Assembly (NCBI RefSeq): GCF_900105025.1
Contig: NZ_LT629759.1
Coordinates: forward strand, 248,001-312,000
Direction of reading: 5' to 3'
Source of the DNA: Parafannyhessea umbonata
GTDB lineage: Bacteria; Actinomycetota; Coriobacteriia; Coriobacteriales; Atopobiaceae
Length of the DNA stretch: 64,000 bases
Both the position numbers and the translations under genes were made by a program. Positions 41,931 through 49,730 of the stretch are shown here, one piece after another (the stretch's first letter is position 1; each line of letters begins with the position of its first letter). The notes beneath the pieces were generated by a model. That model searched no databases. It saw nothing but the letters and a program-made list of their open reading frames with translations, and was not told the DNA's origin.

Positions 41931-43985
41931 ATGCTGACAAGAAGAAAGGAAGGAGCCGAGGAGCTCGAGGCGCTGTCCGCCAAGAAGCCCAGCCTCAAGG
42001 GTCTTGGCAGCATGCGCACCAGCTCGAAGATTGCGCTCGGCATCCTCGCCGTCGTCGTGATCCTCTCGGTCCTGGCGTCCGTCATCGCGCCGTTCGACCC
42101 CTATGCCATCGACATAGCGCGCAAGGCCCCGACGGCGGCGCACGTCTTCGGAACCGACGACAAGGGCCGCGACATCCTGTCCCGTATGCTGTACGGCGGT
42201 CGCATCTCGCTCGTCATCGGCTTCGGCGCCACGCTGTTCGCGCTCGTAACCGGCTCCATCATCGGTGCCATCGCGGCCGTGTCCCGCAAGTGGGTGTCCG
42301 AGGTCATCATGCGCATCCTCGACATCATCATGTCCGTCCCCGGCATCGCCCTCGCGGCGGTCCTCGTCACCATCCTCGGCAAGTCCGTGCCGGCGATCAT
42401 CTTCTCGATCGGCTTCATGTACATGCCGCAGATCGCGCGCCTCGTTCGTGCGAACATCATGAGTGAGTACGGCGAGGACTACGTTCGCGCGGTCATCGTC
42501 TCGGGCGCCCGCGCCCCGTGGATCCTTGTGAAGCACGTCCTTCGCAACTGTGCCGCGCCGATCCTCGTGTTCACCGTCACGCTCGTCGCCGACGCCATCA
42601 TCTTCGAGGCGTCGCTCACCTTCCTGTCCGCGGGCATCGCGGAGCCGACGCCAACATGGGGCAACATCCTGGCCGACGCCCGCGCGGGCGTGCTGTCCGG
42701 ACGCTGGTGGCAGGCGCTCTTCCCGGGCATCGCGATCATGGTCACGTGCCTTGCGCTGAACATCCTCTCCGAGGGCATCACGGACGCCATGGCGGCGGCC
42801 CCTGCCGCGCCGGTTGACGCCGAGAACAGCGAGAGCCGTCGTGCGGACGACATCCTCGCCTCCGACCCCGTCCGCGCCTACAAGGAGCAGGCGGCCTCCC
42901 TCGAGCGCAGGCTCGGCGCCCTTCGGAAGGTGGAGCTCGCGCGCACGGACCGTCACGTCCCGGACCTGTCCGTCAAACCCATACTCTCTGTCAGGGACCT
43001 CTGCATCAGCTTCCCCTCGCATGGTGACGTGAACGTCGTGGACCACGTCTCGTTCGACGTCCGTCCCGGCCAGTGCATGGCGCTCGTGGGCGAGTCCGGA
43101 TGCGGCAAGTCCATCACCACGAAGTCGATCATGAACCTCCTGCCCAAGACGGCTAGGATCTCCGGCGAGATCGACTACAAGGGCACGGACCTTCTCAAGA
43201 TCAGCGACGAGGAGCACCGCAAGCTCCTTGGCACCGAGATGGCCATGGTCTATCAGGACGCCCTCTCGTCGCTTAACCCGTCCATGCTCATCTCCGCTCA
43301 GATGAAGCAGCTCACGAGCCGCGGCGGCACCCGCAGCGCGGAGGAGCTCCTCGAGCTCGTCGGCCTCGACCCCAAGCGCACGCTCGAGAGCTACCCGCAC
43401 GAGCTTTCCGGCGGCCAGCGCCAGCGCGTGCTCATCGCCATGGCGCTCACCCGCGACCCGTCCCTCGTCATCTGCGACGAGCCGACGACCGCCCTCGACG
43501 TGACCGTCCAGAAGCAGGTCATCAAGCTCCTGAACGACCTCCAGGCAAAGCTCGGCTTCGCCATGATCTTCGTGTCCCACGACCTCGCGCTCGTGGCGGA
43601 GGTCGCATCCGAGATCACCGTCATGTACGCCGGTCAGATCATCGAGCAGGCCCCCACAAAGGAGCTGCTCACGAACCCGATTCACGAGTACACGCGCGGT
43701 CTTCTGGGCTCGGTCCTCTCCATCGAGGAGGGCGCGAAGGATGGCTCCCGCCTGCACCAGGTGCCCGGCTCCGTGCCGTCGCCCGAGGACTTCCCGAAGG
43801 GCGACCGCTTCGCGCCGCGCTCCAGCCACCCCACGCTCGGCCTCGACGTGCACCCCGTCATCAAGGCCCTGCCGGGAGGCTCACACCACAAGTACTCCGA
43901 GCTGCCCGACGAGTACCTCGAGAAGAACGGCCTTCTTCCGTACCTCCAGAGGGCCGGCATTGCGACGGCAAAGGAGGTGAGGTAG
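41931..43985 (+). CDS. Fused ABC permease-ATPase (DppC-DppD type)
   Basis: This 684-residue protein joins a DppC-type permease (about 1-295; FGTDDKGRDILSR and the EAA loop VSGARAPWILVKHVLRN) to a DppD-type ATPase (about 346-684) through a charged linker. The ATPase has Walker A GESGCGKS (about 387), signature LSGGQRQR (about 492) and Walker B DEPTTALD. The oligopeptide-ATPase C-terminal extension follows. The ATG lies 2 bases after the previous stop and the stop abuts the next GTG. I recall SatC of Haemophilus ducreyi having the same fusion, supporting a sialic acid importer. Confidence 0.9.
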   Translation: MLTRRKEGAEELEALSAKKPSLKGLGSMRTSSKIALGILAVVVILSVLASVIAPFDPYAIDIARKAPTAAHVFGTDDKGRDILSRMLYGGRISLVIGFGATLFALVTGSIIGAIAAVSRKWVSEVIMRILDIIMSVPGIALAAVLVTILGKSVPAIIFSIGFMYMPQIARLVRANIMSEYGEDYVRAVIVSGARAPWILVKHVLRNCAAPILVFTVTLVADAIIFEASLTFLSAGIAEPTPTWGNILADARAGVLSGRWWQALFPGIAIMVTCLALNILSEGITDAMAAAPAAPVDAENSESRRADDILASDPVRAYKEQAASLERRLGALRKVELARTDRHVPDLSVKPILSVRDLCISFPSHGDVNVVDHVSFDVRPGQCMALVGESGCGKSITTKSIMNLLPKTARISGEIDYKGTDLLKISDEEHRKLLGTEMAMVYQDALSSLNPSMLISAQMKQLTSRGGTRSAEELLELVGLDPKRTLESYPHELSGGQRQRVLIAMALTRDPSLVICDEPTTALDVTVQKQVIKLLNDLQAKLGFAMIFVSHDLALVAEVASEITVMYAGQIIEQAPTKELLTNPIHEYTRGLLGSVLSIEEGAKDGSRLHQVPGSVPSPEDFPKGDRFAPRSSHPTLGLDVHPVIKALPGGSHHKYSELPDEYLEKNGLLPYLQRAGIATAKEVR

Positions 43986-44807
43986 GTGAGCGACGCCACG
44001 AAAGAGGAGCCCATCATCTTCCTCGACGACATCTCTGTGACGTTCAGGACCCGCACGGGCTCCATCCTGCACCCGAACCTCGTTCACGCCGTCCAGGGCG
44101 TAACCATCAAGCTCATGCCGGGCGAGACCGTGGGCATCGTGGGCGAGTCCGGCTGCGGCAAGTCCACCACGGCAAACGTCATGTGCGGCCTGCAGTCGCC
44201 CACGTCCGGTCACGTGTACTTCAAGGGGACGGACGTCACGAAGCGCACGGCGGACCTGCGCAAGAAGATCGGTCGCGTCGTCTCGGTCGTGTTCCAGGAC
44301 CCCGCGACCGCGCTCAACCCCCGCATGGTCGTCCACGACCAACTGCGCGATCCGCTCCTTGTGCACAAGGTCGGCACCGCGCAGGAGCAGGAGAGGCGCA
44401 TCAACGAGCTCATCGAACTCGTCGGCCTTCCCAAGAGCGCCCTGCGCGCCCTGCCGGGGCAGCTGTCCGGCGGACAGCGCCAGCGCGTCGCCATCGCGCG
44501 TGCCATGTCGCTGCAGCCTGACGCGATCATCGCGGACGAGCCCACCTCCGCGCTCGACGTGTCCGTCCGCGCGCAGATCCTGAACCTGCTGACGGACCTC
44601 AAGCGCGACCTCGGGCTGTCCATGATCTTCATCAGCCACGACATCCAGACCGTGCGCTACATATCCGACCGCATCATCGTGATGAACCACGGCCAGATCA
44701 TGGAGCAGGGTCCGGCGAAGCAGGTGTTCGAGCACCCGCAGGACGCCTACACGAAGACGCTTCTGGGCGCCGCGCCGTCGCTTCTGCACCCGAAGCTCGG
44801 CCAGTAG
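43986..44807 (+). CDS. ABC importer ATPase (DppF/SatD-like)
   Basis: This 273-residue ATPase has Walker A GESGCGKST (about 55-63), signature LSGGQRQRVAIARAM and Walker B DEPTSALD, and the switch histidine in ISHDIQT. It pairs with the ATPase half of the preceding fusion. The GTG start directly follows that stop codon, with AAGGAGGTGAG overlapping the end of the previous gene. A stem-loop follows before the esterase gene. Confidence 0.9.
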   Translation: MSDATKEEPIIFLDDISVTFRTRTGSILHPNLVHAVQGVTIKLMPGETVGIVGESGCGKSTTANVMCGLQSPTSGHVYFKGTDVTKRTADLRKKIGRVVSVVFQDPATALNPRMVVHDQLRDPLLVHKVGTAQEQERRINELIELVGLPKSALRALPGQLSGGQRQRVAIARAMSLQPDAIIADEPTSALDVSVRAQILNLLTDLKRDLGLSMIFISHDIQTVRYISDRIIVMNHGQIMEQGPAKQVFEHPQDAYTKTLLGAAPSLLHPKLGQ

Positions 44808-44820
44808 GGTAGTGGTGCTC

Positions 44821-44856
44821 GGCGCGCTGGCCCGGACGCTCGGGTTCCGGCGCGCC
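44821..44856 (+). other. Intercistronic stem-loop
   Basis: GGCGCGCTGG and CCGGCGCGCC pair with one wobble around a further CCCG/CGGG stem. There is no T tract. It sits where codon use changes and may be a processing or stability element. Confidence 0.5.
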
Positions 44857-44943
44857 GGCACGCCCCTGGAGGGCGGCATGGCAACGTGACGTCCCCCAGG
44901 AGCGTGCATGAGGCAAGGCCAACGTGAAGAAGGGGGTGGGACC

Positions 44944-45918
44944 ATGGTGAGCGAAACGGAGCTGGCAAGGCTCGAGGCGTATCGCGGCGCGAGCGCGATC
45001 CCGGACGACTTCGATGAGTTCTGGGACGAACGCATGGCGGAGGCCGATGCGGCGCCGCTTGACTTTGAGGTCGTACCCGCGGACGCGCCCAGCACGCCCA
45101 CGTGCCGCCTCAGCGACATCTGGTTTCGGGGCGTGCGGGGCGAGAAGGTCTACGCCCGCTACCTAAGGCCGCTCGGCCCTGCGGGCGACAGCCGGCCCGT
45201 GCCGCTGGTGCTGAGGTTCCACGGCTATCCCGGCCGCACGCGCAGCTGGTTCGAGAACTGCTCCTTCGCGGGCATGGGGTTCGCGGACATCACGATGGAC
45301 AACCCCGGCCAGGGCGGCCGCAGCCAGGACGTGGGCGCGTACGCCGGCACGACGGTCGCGGGCCACGTGGTCCTGGGGCTGGACGGCGACCCCAGGGACC
45401 TGTACTACGTGCGGCTGCACCAGAACGTGCGCGTGCTGTGCCGCATCGTGCGCGAGCTGCCGGGGATCGACCTTTCTCGCGTGTGCGTGTACGGGGACTC
45501 GCAGGGCGGCGGCGTGGGCCTTGCGACCTGCGCGCTGAACCCAGACCTCGTGAGCAGGGCCGCCATCCTGTATCCGTTTCTGAGCGACTTCCGCTCCGTG
45601 TGGGAGGACGGCGCGGACGAGGTTGCGTACGAGGGCATACGCTACTACTCGCGCTGGTTCGACGCGGACGGTTCGCGCGCGGACGAGTGGCTGGGGAGGC
45701 TCGGCTACATCGACACGCTGAGCTTCGCGCACCGGGTGCGCTGCGACGTGCTGTTTGGCACGGGCCTTGCGGACACTGTGTGCCCGCCGGAGACGCAGTT
45801 TGCGGTGTACAACGCGTTGACGTGCGAGAAGAGCCACATCCTGTACCCGGACTTTGGCCACGAGGAGATACCCGCCTTCGACGACGAGGTGCTCCGCTTC
45901 TTCTGGCAGGGGGCGTGA
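44944..45918 (+). CDS. CE7-type acetylesterase (acetyl xylan esterase-like)
   Basis: This 324-residue alpha/beta hydrolase of the CE7 family has the RGQGGR-like element (PGQGGRS, 121-127), nucleophile motif GDSQGG (S186), acid D277 in GTGLADTVCPP and H306 in FGHEE. CE7 enzymes deacetylate sugars. In this nan cluster the likely substrate is O-acetylated sialic acid, by context only. The ATG at 44944 follows AAGGGGGTGGG; the second CE7-like gene follows after one base. Confidence 0.83.
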   Translation: MVSETELARLEAYRGASAIPDDFDEFWDERMAEADAAPLDFEVVPADAPSTPTCRLSDIWFRGVRGEKVYARYLRPLGPAGDSRPVPLVLRFHGYPGRTRSWFENCSFAGMGFADITMDNPGQGGRSQDVGAYAGTTVAGHVVLGLDGDPRDLYYVRLHQNVRVLCRIVRELPGIDLSRVCVYGDSQGGGVGLATCALNPDLVSRAAILYPFLSDFRSVWEDGADEVAYEGIRYYSRWFDADGSRADEWLGRLGYIDTLSFAHRVRCDVLFGTGLADTVCPPETQFAVYNALTCEKSHILYPDFGHEEIPAFDDEVLRFFWQGA

Positions 45919-45919
45919 C

Positions 45920-46987
45920 ATGGGCGGTCTGACGCGGCAGATGCGCGTGTTCGAGGCATACGACGGCACGTCGACGGTGCCAGTGGACCTTGCGGGTTTC
46001 TGGCGCTGCCGCCTTGGTACGGCCGCGCCGCTTGCACCTGACGCCGTGCGCCGCGAGCCCGCCGGCTTCGACACGCCCGTCGCCACGTACGAGCGGCTGA
46101 CGTTTGCGGCGGCGGACGGCGCGGAGCTGCACGCGCGCTACGTGTGCCCCCGCGGCGCGGGCGGCGCGGACCGCGGCGGCGCTGTCGCGCCGCGCGTGCC
46201 CACGGTGGTGATGACGCACGACGTGACGTGCGGTCCGCGCGGCTGGCACCACCTGACCCGCTTTGCGGCCATAGGGCACGCCGTGGTCGAGCTGGAGCGC
46301 AGGCCGTGGTCGGGAAACGTGTGCGCCGGGTGGGAGCAGGGCCCCGCAGCCCTGCAGATGACGCGCCTGATAGAGGACATGGCGCGCACGGCCCAGGCCG
46401 CGGCGTCGCTTCCGCGCACGGACGTGGCGCACCTGTCCGCGTGGGGCGAGGGCCTTGCCGGCGCGCTCGCCATCGACGCGGCAGCCGCCCTGGACGCGTG
46501 CGATGGCACGGTTCGCCTGCGCCGCGTGGCCGCGCTCAACCCCATGCCGGCGGACGTGCGCGCCACGTGGGAGGCCGGCGGCTCCAGGCTCGTGTACGCA
46601 GCCGTCAGGAACCACTTCCGCGTGGAGGACCCCACCGCGGCGCGGGAGGCCGCGTTCTTCTCGGCGCTTGACTACGTGGACGCGGCTAACATGGCGACGC
46701 TGCTTCGCGCCCCGCTGCTTTTGGGCACGTCCATGATGGACGACGCGGCGCTTCCGCAGAGCCAGTACGCGGTCTTCAACCGCGTGACGGGCGAGAAGCG
46801 CCACCTGACGTACCCCAAGTGGGGCCACGAGCGCGTGAACGACTTCGAGGATGCGCTCATGGCGTACCTGGTGGCGCCGTGGGACGCGTGCTCCGGCGGG
46901 GACCGTGGCGGCGGAGAGCCCGGCGGGGGCGGTGGAGAAGCCCGTGGCGGCGAGGCTTGCGGCGGCGTTGCGGGAGGAATAGGTTAG
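45920..46987 (+). CDS. CE7-like protein lacking the catalytic serine
   Basis: This 355-residue paralogue of the preceding esterase keeps the fold landmarks (GFWRCRLG near the start, D274 in GTSMMDD, H303 in WGHERVNDF), but the nucleophile motif is replaced: YGDSQGG aligns with SAWGEGL, putting Gly176 where serine should be. It is probably a non-catalytic pseudoenzyme or a subunit of the active esterase. It ends in a Gly-rich, Cys-containing tail of about 35 residues. The start overlaps the upstream gene region with AGGGGG as its site. I infer loss of activity from the motif only. Confidence 0.7.
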   Translation: MGGLTRQMRVFEAYDGTSTVPVDLAGFWRCRLGTAAPLAPDAVRREPAGFDTPVATYERLTFAAADGAELHARYVCPRGAGGADRGGAVAPRVPTVVMTHDVTCGPRGWHHLTRFAAIGHAVVELERRPWSGNVCAGWEQGPAALQMTRLIEDMARTAQAAASLPRTDVAHLSAWGEGLAGALAIDAAAALDACDGTVRLRRVAALNPMPADVRATWEAGGSRLVYAAVRNHFRVEDPTAAREAAFFSALDYVDAANMATLLRAPLLLGTSMMDDAALPQSQYAVFNRVTGEKRHLTYPKWGHERVNDFEDALMAYLVAPWDACSGGDRGGGEPGGGGGEARGGEACGGVAGGIG

Positions 46988-47062
46988 ATGTCCGCCGGGC
47001 CGAGCGGCCCACGGATTGGATTGCTTGCAGTGTGGCCGCGTGGCCACGGATGAGGAGGAGAC

Positions 47063-47989
47063 ATGGCAGACTTCAAGATCAGGGGCGTCGTCCCGCCCGT
47101 CACCGTTCCGGACACGGACGACCACCAGCTGGACGTGCCCTCGTTCGAGCGCGTGATCAACAGGATGATCGACGCGGGCGTGGACGGCCTGTTCTTCCTG
47201 GGGTCCACGGGCGAGGTCGTGTTCTCCACGGACGAGCGCCGCGACCAGATCGTGCGCGAGGCCGTGCGGATCGTGGACCATCGCGTGCCCGTGCTCGTGG
47301 GCATCATCGACACGGAGACGGAGCGCATGCTTGAGCACGGCCGCCGCGCGCTTGCGCTGGGCGCGGACGCGCTCGTGGCGACGTGCCCGTTCTACGCGCT
47401 GCAGGGCATGACGGAGGTGGAGGAGCACTTCCGCATCCTGCACGAGGAGCTGGACGCACCGATCTTTGCGTACGACATCCCCGTGTGCGTGCACACGAAG
47501 CTGCCGTGGAAGCTTCTGGCCAGGCTGGGCGCGGAGGGCGTGCTCGCCGGCGTGAAGGACTCCTCCGGCGACGACGTGTCGTTCCGCTACCTGGTGCAGG
47601 AGAACGAGAAGAACGGCCACCCGCTGACGCTCCTGACCGGCCACGAGATCGTGGTGGACGGCGCGTACCTGGGCGGCGCGGACGGATCGGTCCCGGGGCT
47701 CGCGAACGTGATCCCCGTGCCGTACGTGGAGCAGTGGAAGGCGGCCGAGGCCGGCGACTGGGCCCGCGTGAAGGAGCTGCAGGACCAGATAAACGAGGTG
47801 TCGCACATATTTGACGTCACGTCCGGCGTGCAGGGCTACGCCGGCGGCGTCGGCGCGTTCAAGTGCGCCCTGAACCTCATGGGCGTGTTCGCTTCCAGCC
47901 AGATGCCGAGGCCCGTGAAGCCGCTCGAGGGCGCGAACCGCGAGGCCATCCGCAAGGTGCTGGTGGATACGGGCGTGCTCGAGGCGTAG
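47063..47989 (+). CDS. nanA: N-acetylneuraminate lyase NanA (DHDPS superfamily)
   Basis: NanA splits sialic acid into ManNAc and pyruvate. This 308-residue aldolase has the Schiff-base lysine K165 (GVKDSSGD), Tyr137 in FAYDIP and the GSTGE motif (47-51), matching the numbering of E. coli NanA. Dihydrodipicolinate synthase is excluded by context, since dapA is at 60471. GGAGGAG precedes the ATG. It is followed by nanK and nanE. Confidence 0.85.
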   Translation: MADFKIRGVVPPVTVPDTDDHQLDVPSFERVINRMIDAGVDGLFFLGSTGEVVFSTDERRDQIVREAVRIVDHRVPVLVGIIDTETERMLEHGRRALALGADALVATCPFYALQGMTEVEEHFRILHEELDAPIFAYDIPVCVHTKLPWKLLARLGAEGVLAGVKDSSGDDVSFRYLVQENEKNGHPLTLLTGHEIVVDGAYLGGADGSVPGLANVIPVPYVEQWKAAEAGDWARVKELQDQINEVSHIFDVTSGVQGYAGGVGAFKCALNLMGVFASSQMPRPVKPLEGANREAIRKVLVDTGVLEA

Positions 47990-48026
47990 GCGCGGGCGCG
48001 AGGCTTGCGAAGAGTTGGGAGAAGCG

Positions 48027-48992
48027 ATGGATGAGCTCAAGAGGGTAGTGGCCGTGGACGTGGGCGGCACGAAGGTCGCGGCGGCGCTCGTGACGCTGTC
48101 GGACGCGGGCGAGCCTGCGATCGAGCACTATGGCAAGGCGCCCACGGAGGCGAAGCTCGGCGGCAGGCACGTGCTGGAGGTCATCGTGGGCCAGGTGGAG
48201 CGCGTGCTGCGCGAGGCGGACCGCGAGGCGTGCGGCATCGGCGTCTCCACCGGCGGCGTGGTGGACCCCCTGACGGGTGACATCACGTACGCGAACGACA
48301 TGATGCCCGGCTGGGGCGGCACGCACCTGGGCGCGGAGCTCGAGGCGCGCTTTGGCCTGAAGGCACGCGTCATGAACGACGTGCACGCCCATGCGCTGGG
48401 CGAGGCCCGCTGGGGTGCTGGCAGGGGAGCGGAGTCCGTGTTCGTGTGCGCGGTGGGCACGGGCATCGGCGGCGCGTTCGTGGAGCGCGGCCACCTGCTG
48501 CTGGGCGCACACGGCGCCGCGACAAACATCGGCCACGTGACGTGCGTGGACGCGCGCGGAATCCCGTGCCAGTGCGGAGCCGTGGGCCACGTCGAGACCA
48601 TCGCGGCCGGCCCCGGCATCCTGGAGCGCTACCTGGAGCTGGGCGGTGCCAAGACGGACGAGAAGGGCGCCCCCGTGGACGGCGCGTATATCAGCCGTGC
48701 GGCGGAGGACGGCGACGAGGCCGCCGTCGCGGCCGAGACGCGCTCCGGGCGCGCGCTGGGCGAGGTGCTTGGCAACATGGTGAACCTGTTCGACCCGGAG
48801 TGCGTGGTGCTCTCCGGCTCCGTGGCCAAGTGCGGGCCGGTGTGGCACCGGGCGCTTCAGTCCGGCTGGGACGGCGCCGTCATGCCGCCGCAGGCGCACA
48901 CGCCCATACGCGACGGCCAGCTGGGCGACAACGCGCCGCTCGTGGGCGCGGCCGAGAACCTGGTGCGCTCCGCGTACGTCGGCCTCGAGTAG
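48027..48992 (+). CDS. nanK: ROK-family N-acetylmannosamine kinase NanK
   Basis: NanK phosphorylates ManNAc to ManNAc-6-P. This 321-residue ROK protein has the ATP motif DVGGTK (11-16), catalytic D118 in NDVHAHALGE and the zinc-site motif C181-x-C183-x4-H188 (usually C-x-C-x4-C). The kinase assignment over glucokinase rests on its place between nanA and nanE. The ATG at 48027 follows GGGAGAAG; the open frame starts 12 bases earlier. Confidence 0.82.
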   Translation: MDELKRVVAVDVGGTKVAAALVTLSDAGEPAIEHYGKAPTEAKLGGRHVLEVIVGQVERVLREADREACGIGVSTGGVVDPLTGDITYANDMMPGWGGTHLGAELEARFGLKARVMNDVHAHALGEARWGAGRGAESVFVCAVGTGIGGAFVERGHLLLGAHGAATNIGHVTCVDARGIPCQCGAVGHVETIAAGPGILERYLELGGAKTDEKGAPVDGAYISRAAEDGDEAAVAAETRSGRALGEVLGNMVNLFDPECVVLSGSVAKCGPVWHRALQSGWDGAVMPPQAHTPIRDGQLGDNAPLVGAAENLVRSAYVGLE

Positions 48993-49040
48993 CACGATTT
49001 CAGCCGCGGCCGCACGGCCGCCTAGGGGAAAGGTGAAGCA

Positions 49041-49730
49041 ATGGAAGTAGCTCCTCTCGTCCAGTCCCTCAAGGGCAAGCTCGTCGTGAGCGTGCAGGCG
49101 TATCCCGGCGAGCCGCTGCGCCACCCGGAGACCATGGCCCAGATGGCCCAGGCGTGCGAGGAGGGCGGCGCCGCGGCCATCCGCTGCCAGGGCCTGGCGG
49201 ACATCGCCGCGATCAAGGGCCGCGTGGAGGTGCCCGTGATCGGCCTGTGGAAGGAGGGGCACGAGGGCGTGTACATCACGCCGACGCTGCGTCATGCCGT
49301 CGCGTGCGTGAACGCCGGCGCGGACGTGGTCGCCATCGACGCGACGGCGCGGCCGAGGCCGGACGGGCGCACGTTTGCCCAGACCGTGCGCGACCTGCGC
49401 GCGCAGTGCGAGACGCTCGTGATGGCGGACTGCATGACGATCGAGGACATCAGGAACGCCGTCGCGTGCGGCTGCGACCTGGTGTCGACCACGCTCAGCC
49501 ACAACAAGCCCGCGATTCAGACCACGATGGACGAGGGCCCGGACCTGGACCTGCTGCGTCAGGCTACCAGCGAGTTCCCGGGGCTGCCCATCATCTGCGA
49601 GGGGCACGTGCACACGCCGGCGGACGCCGCGGCGGCCATGGGCGCCGGCGCGTGGGCCGTCGTGGTGGGCACGGGCATCACGCACCCAACGAGCCTGACG
49701 AAGTGGTTCTGCGCGGCGGTCGAGGGGTAG
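49041..49730 (+). CDS. nanE: ManNAc-6-phosphate 2-epimerase NanE
   Basis: NanE converts ManNAc-6-P to GlcNAc-6-P. This 229-residue TIM barrel has VVSVQAYPGEPL near the N-terminus, IRCQGLADIAAIK, the GLWKEG loop, VVAIDATARPRP and the phosphate-binding GEVHTP-like ICEGHVHTP. AGGGGAAAGG precedes the ATG. Its last 53 bases overlap the end of the convergent flavoprotein gene. Confidence 0.92.
   Translation: MEVAPLVQSLKGKLVVSVQAYPGEPLRHPETMAQMAQACEEGGAAAIRCQGLADIAAIKGRVEVPVIGLWKEGHEGVYITPTLRHAVACVNAGADVVAIDATARPRPDGRTFAQTVRDLRAQCETLVMADCMTIEDIRNAVACGCDLVSTTLSHNKPAIQTTMDEGPDLDLLRQATSEFPGLPIICEGHVHTPADAAAAMGAGAWAVVVGTGITHPTSLTKWFCAAVEG

Noticed and set aside
39160-43853. Two very long minus-strand frames opposite the sialic acid importer
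   Set aside because: Asp/Gly/Val-rich antisense translations without motifs; the plus strand encodes clear ABC subunits.
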